Origin: Pseudomonadota bacterium
Lineage (GTDB): Bacteria > Pseudomonadota > Alphaproteobacteria > UBA2136 > UBA6156
Length of the DNA: 9,769 nt
Assembly (NCBI GenBank): GCA_009927255.1
Contig: RFNJ01000048.1
Span: 1 to 9,769 of the forward strand
Direction of reading: 5' to 3'
Positions 1-5,000 of the stretch are shown piece by piece. The stretch's first letter is position 1, and the number at the start of each line of letters is the position of its first letter. Under the pieces are notes generated by a model, which searched no databases, was not told the origin of the DNA, and saw nothing but the letters and a program-made list of their open reading frames with translations. The translations under genes were made by a program, and so were the position numbers.

Positions 1-57
1 AAAATCGGGGTGCCCAGCCTGAGCCCGGGGTTACAAAACGCTTCAGACGGCCTATCA

Positions 58-87
58 CCCCCCACTTCCCCCTTGACACCCACCCCC
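58..87 (-). other. Candidate G-quadruplex motif on minus strand
   Basis: The + strand has four C-tracts: C6 at 58-63, C5 at 68-72, C3 at 79-81 and C5 at 83-87, separated by 4, 6 and 1 nt. Read on the minus strand this fits the canonical four-tract G3+ quadruplex pattern. It encloses the TTGACA of the candidate rpmG promoter. The pattern is seen directly. Whether it folds or affects transcription is inference, and C-runs are common in this part of the window. Confidence 0.4.
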
Positions 88-101
88 AAACCGCGCTAAA
101 C
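73..101 (+). promoter_or_regulatory. Candidate sigma70-type promoter for rpmG
   Basis: A perfect -35 hexamer TTGACA lies at 73-78. With a 17-nt spacer the -10 position is 96-101 (CTAAAC), a poor match to TATAAT. The flanking TTGACACCC is the same as at the strong rpsJ promoter (1008), which supports its use. Transcription would begin near 108 and leave a leader of about 65 nt. The weak -10 keeps confidence moderate. The rest of 1-170 shows no gene. Confidence 0.45.
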
Positions 102-174
102 GCCCCCATTGCCATCCAGCACAGGGCTCGGTTTGTGGCTAAATATATGAATTGATAAGGAATGGGTTGTCCAC

Positions 175-378
175 ATGGCATCCAAAAAGAACACCAGCAA
201 CATTTTCATCAAGCTGGTCAGCACCGCCACCAAGGAAGATGGCAGCAAAACCGGCTATTACTACGTCACCAAGCGTAACACCCGCAGCCTCAACACCCCC
301 GACAAGTTCGAATTCATGAAGTACGACCCCGTCGTCCGCAAGCACGTGGTCTTCAAAGAAGAAAAGCTGAAAAGCTAA
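175..378 (+). CDS. rpmG: 50S ribosomal protein L33
   Basis: L33 is a small protein of the large subunit near the E site. The 67-residue product has the family core: IKLVSTA near the N-terminus, TGYYYVTKRN in the middle, and KYDPVVRKHVVFKEEKLK at the end. It has no cysteines, so it is the zinc-independent type. It is longer than the roughly 55-residue alphaproteobacterial form because of a longer N-terminus and a short insertion (KEDGSK) between VSTA and TGYYY. The ATG at 175 is preceded by AAGGAA at 157-162, a long 12-nt spacing, and no other start would keep the core. It stands alone: a candidate promoter lies upstream and a rho-independent terminator starts 14 nt after the stop. Monocistronic rpmG is common in this class. 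Confidence 0.95.
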   Translation: MASKKNTSNIFIKLVSTATKEDGSKTGYYYVTKRNTRSLNTPDKFEFMKYDPVVRKHVVFKEEKLKS

Positions 379-391
379 TCCACCTAACTCC

Positions 392-414
392 AAAAGCCCC
401 AACCGGGGCTTTTT
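392..414 (+). terminator. Rho-independent terminator of rpmG
   Basis: A perfect 9-bp stem pairs AAAAGCCCC (392-400) with GGGGCTTTT (405-413) around the 4-base loop AACC. The 3' arm runs into a T-tract. It starts 14 nt after the rpmG stop. The A-run on the 5' arm means it could also work, more weakly, on the minus strand. Confidence 0.92.
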
Positions 415-466
415 AAAACCAAAAGCACTAAACTTACAGCATAATTACCAAGTCCCCTCCACCTCG

Positions 467-497
467 GTCATACCGGCATCAGCCTTTGCTGGGGTAA
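467..497. repeat. Degenerate GTCATACC-type palindromic repeat
   Basis: GTCATACC (467-474) opens the element and GGGGT (491-495) closes it. Inside, CAGC (480-483) pairs with GCTG (488-491) around CTTT, and ACC (472-474) can pair with GGT (493-495) if GGCAT bulges out. Its core AGCCTTTGCT is one base away from the reverse complement of the core AGCGAAGGCT in rplD (2949-2958), so it is an inverted, decayed copy of the same repeat family (see also 9572-9589). Confidence 0.6.
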
Positions 498-609
498 ACT
501 CTAGCAAATACCCACGCAATTTTTCGTTAGGGTAGTATACTATAACAGTTCCAAGACTATAAAACTTAACGCCCCAACCTCGCCCCCCACCCGTGTCGTC
601 TCCTCTCCA

Positions 610-718
610 CGAAGCTCCCACCTAAAAAGTACCGCCCGTCCTCGAATGGCCACAGCACAAAGCAACCCTAATTACAAACCTCACGGCCATTCGGGGACCC
701 ACCAGGGTTTTAGCTTCG
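610..718 (+). ncRNA. Candidate structured RNA or large hairpin, family unknown
   Basis: A 14-bp helix pairs 638-651 with 685-698. All pairs are Watson-Crick except one, which is U.G on + strand RNA and C.A on minus strand RNA, so the + strand is slightly favoured. Outside it, CGAAG (610-614) pairs with CTTCG (714-718) and CTAAAA (622-627) with TTTTAG (708-713), leaving a 7-nt bulge (615-621) and an internal loop (628-637 against 699-707). The apical loop is about 33 nt. Closing stem, internal bubble and apical stem recall 6S RNA in outline only, and I see no sequence match. No T-tract follows on the + strand. A nearby 7-bp hairpin (GAGGATG/CATTCTC on the minus strand, 751-767) pairs better on the other strand, so the strand is not settled. 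It may instead be a mobile palindrome remnant. Confidence 0.35.
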
Positions 719-808
719 CCCCCACCAAGTAAGTTCCCAAGAGAATGCTGCATCCTCAAACGGTCCGTACCAGCCCCCCAATCAAAAAAAACCTTACCGT
801 CACCAAAT

Positions 809-831
809 CCCCCCAACCCACCCCCAAACCC
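809..831 (-). other. Canonical G-quadruplex motif on minus strand (i-motif on +)
   Basis: The + strand reads C6 (809-814), AA, C3 (817-819), A, C5 (821-825), AAA, C3 (829-831). The minus strand therefore carries four G-tracts of at least three with loops of 3, 1 and 2 nt, the short-loop pattern associated with stable quadruplexes. Folding is inferred from the pattern only. Confidence 0.55.
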
Positions 832-935
832 ATACATCCCTCTATTCCTTCACTCGCCAACCCGACCATAAAAAAATACCAAATAAATACCAAATCCACC
901 CCAAAAAATGCATAAAATCCCACCCAAAAACCGTT

Positions 936-958
936 CACCCGTGCATCCATGCACCCGT
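936..958. promoter_or_regulatory. Overlapping inverted and direct repeat, candidate operator
   Basis: GTGCAT (941-946) and ATGCAC (949-954) form an inverted repeat around CC. CACCCGT occurs twice, at 936-942 and 952-958, a 16-bp period. The site ends 49 bp upstream of the rpsJ -35 hexamer. Dyad symmetry at this distance suits a regulator site, but no known operator is recognised and it could be chance in C-rich DNA. Confidence 0.3.
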
Positions 959-1007
959 TAATCCGCCCTCAAATAATTAAATCCCCCAACAAATTTCCAT
1001 TTTTCAC

Positions 1008-1036
1008 TTGACACCCCCCCACTCAAAGCCTATATC
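1008..1036 (+). promoter_or_regulatory. Strong sigma70-type promoter of the S10-spc cluster
   Basis: TTGACA (1008-1013) and TATATC (1031-1036) are separated by exactly 17 bp, a near-consensus housekeeping promoter. AT-rich stretches at 971-982 and 991-1005 lie just upstream and could act as UP elements, as at other ribosomal promoters. A start near 1043 gives a leader of about 160 nt before rpsJ. No tuf or other translation gene precedes rpsJ, so this is the likely main promoter for all 18 downstream genes. Confidence 0.8.
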
Positions 1037-1042
1037 CCCGCC

Positions 1043-1203
1043 ACGGCCGCACGCATTTTTGCCTGCCAAGCCACCCATTTAGGCTCGGAAAATTGCCATC
1101 TATCGAGCCAGCCAAACCCAAGGCTAGTCAAGGGTTTGGCCATTGTTGTAACCGGTGCCTCTGCCACGGCAAAAGGCAAGCACCCCAACGGAGCACACGC
1201 CCC
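1043..1203 (+). promoter_or_regulatory. S10 operon leader with three consecutive hairpins
   Basis: Hairpin 1 pairs GGCTCG (1082-1087) with CGAGCC (1104-1109), with a 16-nt loop. Hairpin 2 pairs GCCAAACCC (1111-1119) perfectly with GGGTTTGGC (1132-1140), with a 12-nt loop. Hairpin 3 pairs GGTGC (1154-1158) with GCACC (1180-1184) and TGCC (1162-1165) with GGCA (1175-1178), ending 5 nt before the Shine-Dalgarno GGAG (1190-1193). In Escherichia coli a leader of similar length binds L4 and represses the S10 operon. Whether this one does so is inference, as I see no shared sequence. An open frame from ATG 1093 runs through it into rpsJ but looks non-coding. Confidence 0.5.
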
Positions 1204-1527
1204 ATGGCCACCACCGCCGAAGCCGCGCAAAACATTCGCATCCGGCTCAAATCTTTCGATCACCGCATGCTGGATAAATCCACCATCGAAATCGTCGAAA
1301 CCGCCAAGCGCACTGGCGCCAAAGTCCGCGGCCCCATCCCTTTGCCCACCAATATCGAGCGTTTCTGCGTGCTCCGCAGCCCCCACATCGATAAAAAAAG
1401 CCGCGAACACTTTGAAATCCGCACCCACAAGCGCGTGCTGGAAATCCTCGACCCAACCCCCCAAACCATTGATGCACTGATGAAGCTGGACCTCGCCGCC
1501 GGCGTCAACGTGCAAATTAAATTGTAA
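1204..1527 (+). CDS. rpsJ: 30S ribosomal protein S10
   Basis: S10 sits in the head of the small subunit and, as NusE, also joins the NusB antitermination complex. The 107-residue product matches the whole family: NIRIRLKSFDHRMLD near residue 10, the AKRTGAKVRGPIPLPT loop, RSPHIDKKSREHFE, and the C-terminal DPTPQTIDALMKLDLAAGV typical of Alphaproteobacteria. The ATG at 1204 is chosen because family similarity begins about ten residues later and GGAG (1190-1193) stands 10 nt upstream. The in-frame ATG at 1093 would add 37 residues, Cys/Arg-rich and read through leader hairpins, so it is rejected. This is the first gene of the cluster, led by its own promoter. The usual upstream neighbour tuf is absent. 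Confidence 0.96.
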   Translation: MATTAEAAQNIRIRLKSFDHRMLDKSTIEIVETAKRTGAKVRGPIPLPTNIERFCVLRSPHIDKKSREHFEIRTHKRVLEILDPTPQTIDALMKLDLAAGVNVQIKL

Positions 1528-1545
1528 GGGAAGGGGAGAAAACCG

Positions 1546-2232
1546 ATGAAAAACCCAGCCCGCCACGGCCTGCTCACCAAAAAAGTCGGCATGACCCGTA
1601 TTTTCAACGCCGAAGGCCAACACATTCCCGTCACTGTGTTACAGGTTGAAAACGAACAAGTAATTGCCCAACGCACCACTGAAAAAGATGGCTACACCGC
1701 CATCCAAGTCGGCGCATTCCCCAAAAAGGAAAGCCGCGTGGCCAAGCCCGAAATGGGCCACTTCAAAAAGGCCAACGCCCAACCAAAACAAAAGCTTGTC
1801 GAATTCCGCGTCAAGCCGGAAGACCTGCTGCCCGTCGGCACCGAACTCAAGCCCAGCCACTTCACCGAAGGCCAACTGGTCGACGTCCGCGGCGTCACCA
1901 AAGGTCGCGGATTTACAGGGGTTATGGCCCGCTGGAACTTCCGCGGTCTGCGCGCCACCCACGGGGTCTCCATTAGCCACCGCAGCCACGGTTCAACCGG
2001 TATGCGCCAAGACCCAGGCCGCGTGTTCAAAAACAAAAAAATGGCCGGTCATTATGGTGTGGAAAATATTTGCACCCAAAACCTCCAAGTCGTCCGGGTC
2101 GATGATTCCCGCGGTTTGCTACTGATTAAAGGCAGTGTCCCCGGCGCCAACGGCGGTTTTGTGATCGTCAACGACGCGGTCAAAACCAAAAAATCCGGCA
2201 GCGGCAAACCCGCGCTGAAACCGGCGAAATAA
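1546..2232 (+). CDS. rplC: 50S ribosomal protein L3
   Basis: L3 is an early 23S rRNA-binding assembly protein whose long loop reaches towards the peptidyl-transferase centre. At 228 residues it is near the usual bacterial length. It shows LLTKKVGMTRIF at the start, DVRGVTKGRGFTGVMARWNF in the middle, and the loop HGSTGM-RQDPGRVFKNKKMAGHYG near residues 148-171. In Escherichia coli L3 the glutamine after the last glycine of GSIGQ (Gln150) is methylated by PrmB. Here that position is Met153 (codon ATG at 2002-2004), so the target appears to be lost. The C-terminus has a short Lys/Pro tail. The ATG at 1546 has AAGGGGAG 7 nt upstream, and the gap after rpsJ is 18 nt. Confidence 0.96.
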   Translation: MKNPARHGLLTKKVGMTRIFNAEGQHIPVTVLQVENEQVIAQRTTEKDGYTAIQVGAFPKKESRVAKPEMGHFKKANAQPKQKLVEFRVKPEDLLPVGTELKPSHFTEGQLVDVRGVTKGRGFTGVMARWNFRGLRATHGVSISHRSHGSTGMRQDPGRVFKNKKMAGHYGVENICTQNLQVVRVDDSRGLLLIKGSVPGANGGFVIVNDAVKTKKSGSGKPALKPAK

Positions 2233-2256
2233 GGCCAGAAAGTAGGGAACCAAACT

Positions 2257-3018
2257 ATGAACCACGACATCCTCACCCTTGAAGGCAAAAAAGCTGGAAG
2301 CATCGAATTATCCAGCAATATCTTCGGCTTAGAAGTCCGTGCCGACTTGCTCCAACGCGCCGTGCGCTACCAGCAAGATGCCAAACGCGCTGGCCTCGCC
2401 TTCACCAAAACCCGCGGCGAAGTCGACCGCACCAAGAAAAAAGTCTACGCCCAGAAAAAAACCGGTGGCGCCCGCCACGGTGCCAAATCCTCCAACATCT
2501 TCGTTGGTGGTGGTGTCGTGTTCGGCCCACGCGGGCGGGATTTCTCCAGCAGCCTGCCCAAGCAAGTGCGGATGTTGGCGCTGAAAACCGCGCTTTCCTC
2601 CAAAGTCGCTTCCAAAAACCTGATTGTGATTGACGAAGCCGCCACCAGCAGCCACAAAACCAAGGAATTGGCCAGCAAGCTGGAAAAACTCCACGCGCTG
2701 AACGCCACCTTCATCGTCGATAGCATGGACGCCAACTTCAGCAAAGCCAGCCGCAATATCCCGCTGGTCAAAGTGCTGCCAACCACCGGCGCGAATGTCT
2801 ACGACATCCTCCACCGCGAAAAACTGGTCATCACCAAAACTGCGGTTGAAATGCTCACCGCCCGCCTGATGACCGAAGCCAAGGAAGCCAAAGCCCCCAA
2901 GGCTGCCAAGGCCCCCAAGGCCAAGGTTGAGGCGTCAGCCGAAACCCCAGCGAAGGCTGGGGTCCAAAAGCCCGCCGCCAAAAAGCCAGCGGCCAAAGCC
3001 AAAAAGTCGGCTGAATAG
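2257..3018 (+). CDS. rplD: 50S ribosomal protein L4 with Ala/Lys/Pro-rich tail
   Basis: L4 binds domain I of 23S rRNA and its loop lines the exit-tunnel constriction. In enterobacteria it also represses the S10 operon. Residues 1-207 match the family: the tunnel loop QKKTGGARHGAKSSNIFVGG at about 66-85, GPRGRDFSSSLPKQVR at 90-105, and the LTKTAVEML-like end near 191-200. At 253 residues it exceeds the usual 200-210 because of a tail from about 208 built from AKAPKAAKAPKAK-type units. Codons 229-238 (ETPAKAGVQK) are supplied by a palindromic DNA repeat (2944-2963) also found outside genes here. The ATG at 2257 has AGGGA 8 nt upstream. The tail is probably disordered and rRNA-facing, which is inference. 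Confidence 0.95.
   Translation: MNHDILTLEGKKAGSIELSSNIFGLEVRADLLQRAVRYQQDAKRAGLAFTKTRGEVDRTKKKVYAQKKTGGARHGAKSSNIFVGGGVVFGPRGRDFSSSLPKQVRMLALKTALSSKVASKNLIVIDEAATSSHKTKELASKLEKLHALNATFIVDSMDANFSKASRNIPLVKVLPTTGANVYDILHREKLVITKTAVEMLTARLMTEAKEAKAPKAAKAPKAKVEASAETPAKAGVQKPAAKKPAAKAKKSAE
2944..2963. repeat. Palindromic repeat read in frame within rplD
   Basis: ACCCCAGC (2944-2951) and GCTGGGGT (2956-2963) form a perfect 8-bp inverted repeat around GAAG, followed by CCA. The hairpin at 9572-9589, outside any gene, has the same design and the same GAAG loop (CCCCGGC-GAAG-GCCGGGG, followed by CCCA), and 467-497 is an inverted decayed copy. In rplD it encodes TPAKAG plus flanking residues, giving a Gly-Val-Gln interruption in an otherwise Ala/Lys/Pro tail. 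This looks like a repeat insertion into a coding region, comparable to Rickettsia palindromic elements in kind, though no homology to them is claimed. Confidence 0.7.
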
Positions 3019-3042
3019 GCAAGCAATTAGGAGAACCCAACC

Positions 3043-3357
3043 ATGGCAACCAAAACCCAACCCACCGAGCGCCACTACCAAATCCTCAAGCGCCCCTTGG
3101 TGACCGAAAAAACCACCAAAATCGCCGAAAAAGGTAACTGGCTCAGCTTCGAAGTCGCCGACGACGCCACCAAGCCCGAAATCAAAGAAGCCCTCCAACG
3201 CCTCTATGGTGTGGAAGTCTTGGCCGTCAACACCCTCATCCAAAAGGGTAAAATGCGCGGATTCAAGGGCAAAATCGGCCAACGCAGCAACCTCAAAAAA
3301 GCTTTCGTCAAACTGAAGGACGGCCAAACGGTCGACCTCATGGCCGGCGTGAAATAG
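3043..3357 (+). CDS. rplW: 50S ribosomal protein L23
   Basis: L23 lies at the exit of the peptide tunnel and is the main docking site for trigger factor and the signal recognition particle. The 104-residue product has the family core: LKRPLVTEKTTKIAEK near residues 15-30, FEVADDATKPEIKEALQRLYGVEV at about 36-59, and the basic loop KMRGFKGKIGQRSNLKKAFVKL that contacts 23S rRNA. The length is normal and nothing is missing. The ATG at 3043 follows TAGGAGAA, with AGGAG at 3029-3033, 9 nt before the start. It is 24 nt downstream of rplD, as expected in the S10 operon. Confidence 0.96.
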   Translation: MATKTQPTERHYQILKRPLVTEKTTKIAEKGNWLSFEVADDATKPEIKEALQRLYGVEVLAVNTLIQKGKMRGFKGKIGQRSNLKKAFVKLKDGQTVDLMAGVK

Positions 3358-3387
3358 GCAATCGGTAAAAGTTAGGAGAACTCACCC

Positions 3388-4221
3388 ATGGCACTCAAAA
3401 CCTACAACCCCACCTCTCCCGGTCGCCGCCAGCTTATTACGGTCGACCGCTCCGAATTGTGGAAAGGCACCCCCGAGAAAGCCCTCACCGCACCCTTGCA
3501 ACGCACCGGCGGCCGTAGCAACCATGGCCAAACCTCGGTCTGGCAAAAGGGCGGCGGCCACAAGCGCCGTCTGCGCCTTATCGACTTCAAGCGCGCCAAG
3601 TTCGGCGTGCCCGCCAAAGTATTGCGCTTGGAGTACGACCCCAACCGCAGCAGCTTTATCGCATTAATTGAATATAAAGACGGCGAAAAATCCTACATCA
3701 TCGCCCCGCAAAAATTGAAGGGTGGAGACGTGGTGATGAGCGGCCCCCAAGCCGAAATCACCACCGGCAATACCTTGCCGCTCAAAAACATCCCGGTCGG
3801 TACCGTGGTGCATAACGTGGAATTGAAGCCCGGCCGCGGCGGCCAAATGGCCCGCAGCGCAGGCAGCAGCGTGCAGGTTGCGGGTAAGGATGGCGCGTTC
3901 ATCCAGCTCCGTCTCCCTAGCGGCGAATTGCGCCTGGTGTTCGAAGCCTGCTTGGCCACCATCGGCGCGGTGAGCAATCCCGACCACATGAACACCAAAG
4001 TCGGCAAAGCTGGCCGTAACCGCTGGAAGGGCATCCGCCCAACCACCCGCGGTGTGGCCATGAACCCCATCGACCACCCGCACGGTGGTGGTGAAGGTAA
4101 AACCAGCGGTGGCCGTCACCCTGTCACCCCATGGGGTAAGGGCACCAAGGGGACCAAAACCCGCAATTTGCGTAAACCCAGCAGCCGGATGATTATCCGC
4201 CGCAAAACCGATAAGAAATAG
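3388..4221 (+). CDS. rplB: 50S ribosomal protein L2
   Basis: L2 is one of the most conserved large-subunit proteins. It is needed for subunit association and for an active peptidyl-transferase centre. The 277-residue product is full length. It opens MALKTYNPTSPGRRQL, a typical alphaproteobacterial start, followed by an OB-fold and an SH3-like barrel. The C-terminal signature GVAMNPIDHPHGGGEGK is intact, with histidines 230 and 232; this segment contains the histidine (His229 in Escherichia coli) linked to peptidyl-transferase function. The last 35 residues are strongly basic. The ATG at 3388 has AGGAGA at 3374-3379. The gap after rplW is 30 nt. Confidence 0.97.
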   Translation: MALKTYNPTSPGRRQLITVDRSELWKGTPEKALTAPLQRTGGRSNHGQTSVWQKGGGHKRRLRLIDFKRAKFGVPAKVLRLEYDPNRSSFIALIEYKDGEKSYIIAPQKLKGGDVVMSGPQAEITTGNTLPLKNIPVGTVVHNVELKPGRGGQMARSAGSSVQVAGKDGAFIQLRLPSGELRLVFEACLATIGAVSNPDHMNTKVGKAGRNRWKGIRPTTRGVAMNPIDHPHGGGEGKTSGGRHPVTPWGKGTKGTKTRNLRKPSSRMIIRRKTDKK

Positions 4222-4235
4222 GTAAGGAGAGCAAC

Positions 4236-4529
4236 ATGGCACGTTCCGTCAAAAAAGGCCCATTCGTCGATGGCCACCTCATCCAAAAGGTCGCCAAAGT
4301 GCAATCCAGCGGCAAAAAGGAAGTCATCAAAACCTGGTCACGCCGCAGCACCATCATGCCCGATTTCGTCGGCGTCACCTTCGCCGTCCACAACGGTAAT
4401 AAGTTTATTCCCGTGATGGTCACCGATAACATGATCGGCCACAAACTCGGCGAATTCGCCCCCACCCGCACCTTTAACGGCCACCCCGATAAAAAAGCCG
4501 TTGCCGCCGCAACTCCGGCTGCCAAGTAA
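4236..4529 (+). CDS. rpsS: 30S ribosomal protein S19
   Basis: S19 pairs with S13 in the head of the small subunit and contacts the A-site tRNA and the intersubunit bridge. The 97-residue product shows MARSVKKGPFVDGHL at the start, TWSRRSTIMPDFVGVTFAVHNG in the middle, and MIGHKLGEFAPTRTFNGH near the end, all family hallmarks. A short Ala-rich end (AVAAATPAAK) adds a few residues to the usual 90-93. The start ATG at 4236 has AAGGAGA 5 nt upstream, and the gene begins 14 nt after rplB. Confidence 0.96.
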   Translation: MARSVKKGPFVDGHLIQKVAKVQSSGKKEVIKTWSRRSTIMPDFVGVTFAVHNGNKFIPVMVTDNMIGHKLGEFAPTRTFNGHPDKKAVAAATPAAK

Positions 4530-4547
4530 ACCTAAGGAAACCGTACG

Positions 4548-4997
4548 ATGAGCAAACCCTCCGCCCCCCGCCTGGTTGAAGCCAACGAAGCCTTCGCCAC
4601 TCTGCGCGGCATCAAAGGCAGCTACACCAAAACCCAATTGGTGATGGACATGATCCGCGGCAAGCCTGTCGAAAAGGCCCTGAACGACCTGTCCTTCTGC
4701 AACAAAAAAATGGCCCCCATCGCCAAAAAGTTGCTGCAATCCGCCATTGCCAACGCCGAAAACAACCACGGCCTTAATGTCGATAAGCTGGTGGTCGCCC
4801 GCGCCTATACCGATAAAGGCGCCGTGCTCAAGCGCTGGAATCCCCGCGCCCGTGGCCGCGCCGCCCCCATCCAAAAGGCCCGCTGCCATCTCACCATCGT
4901 GGTCGCCGAAAAAGTCACCCCCAAAGCCGCGCCCAAAGCTGCCAAACCAGCCAAGGCCGAGCAAACAACTGCCAACAACGAAAAGACGGAGGCCTAA
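4548..4997 (+). CDS. rplV: 50S ribosomal protein L22 with Lys/Ala-rich tail
   Basis: L22 touches all domains of 23S rRNA, and its beta-hairpin lines the exit tunnel beside L4. Residues 1-121 match the family: VMDMIRGKPVEKALNDLSF at about 32-50, KLLQSAIANAENNHG at 61-75, ARAYTDKGAVLKRWNPRARGRA at about 84-105, and a terminal HLTIVVAEK. The hairpin is complete. Length is 149 residues against the usual 110-127, because a tail from about 122 carries TPKAAPKAAKPAKAEQ and an acidic end. The ATG at 4548 has AAGGAAA 7 nt upstream, and the gap after rpsS is 18 nt. The last codons contain the Shine-Dalgarno sequence of rpsC, so the two genes are tightly linked. Confidence 0.95.
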   Translation: MSKPSAPRLVEANEAFATLRGIKGSYTKTQLVMDMIRGKPVEKALNDLSFCNKKMAPIAKKLLQSAIANAENNHGLNVDKLVVARAYTDKGAVLKRWNPRARGRAAPIQKARCHLTIVVAEKVTPKAAPKAAKPAKAEQTTANNEKTEA

Positions 4998-5000
4998 TCC

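Larger units (their letters stand above)
415..1007. other. Long C-rich intergenic region, no credible protein gene
   Basis: Between the rpmG terminator and the rpsJ promoter there is no open frame with family features or a good ribosome binding site. The short minus-strand frames at 622-837 and 756-950 are low-complexity Gly/Phe/Val strings produced by the base skew. In 781-1020 a hand count gives 96 C and 11 G on the + strand. The region holds a degenerate palindrome (467-497), a 10-bp perfect palindrome TAGTATACTA (533-542), a long hairpin (610-718), a quadruplex-type array (809-831), a tandem pair of AATACCAAAT (875-884 and 886-895, period 11), and a mixed repeat at 936-958. No tRNA, rRNA, tmRNA, SRP RNA or RNase P signature was recognised. 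Confidence 0.8.

Noticed and set aside
42..51. TTCAGACGGC, an exact match to the reverse complement of the Neisseria DNA uptake sequence
   Set aside because: Only one copy was seen in nearly 10 kb and the proteins point to Alphaproteobacteria; a single 10-mer match is likely chance.
467..497. CRISPR-like array formed by the palindromic repeats
   Set aside because: Copies are scattered kilobases apart and not regularly spaced; no cas gene is present.
610..718. Identification of the hairpin as 6S RNA
   Set aside because: Only the overall outline fits; no conserved sequence block, clear promoter or 3' end was recognised, so it is kept as an unknown candidate.
622..950. Two short minus-strand frames (622-837 and 756-950) in the intergenic region
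   Set aside because: Low-complexity Gly/Phe/Val products explained by G-rich strand composition, with no family match.
1093..1203. In-frame 37-residue Cys-rich extension of S10 from ATG 1093
   Set aside because: Family similarity starts after 1204, a Shine-Dalgarno lies at 1190-1193, and the extension is read through leader hairpins without a good site of its own.
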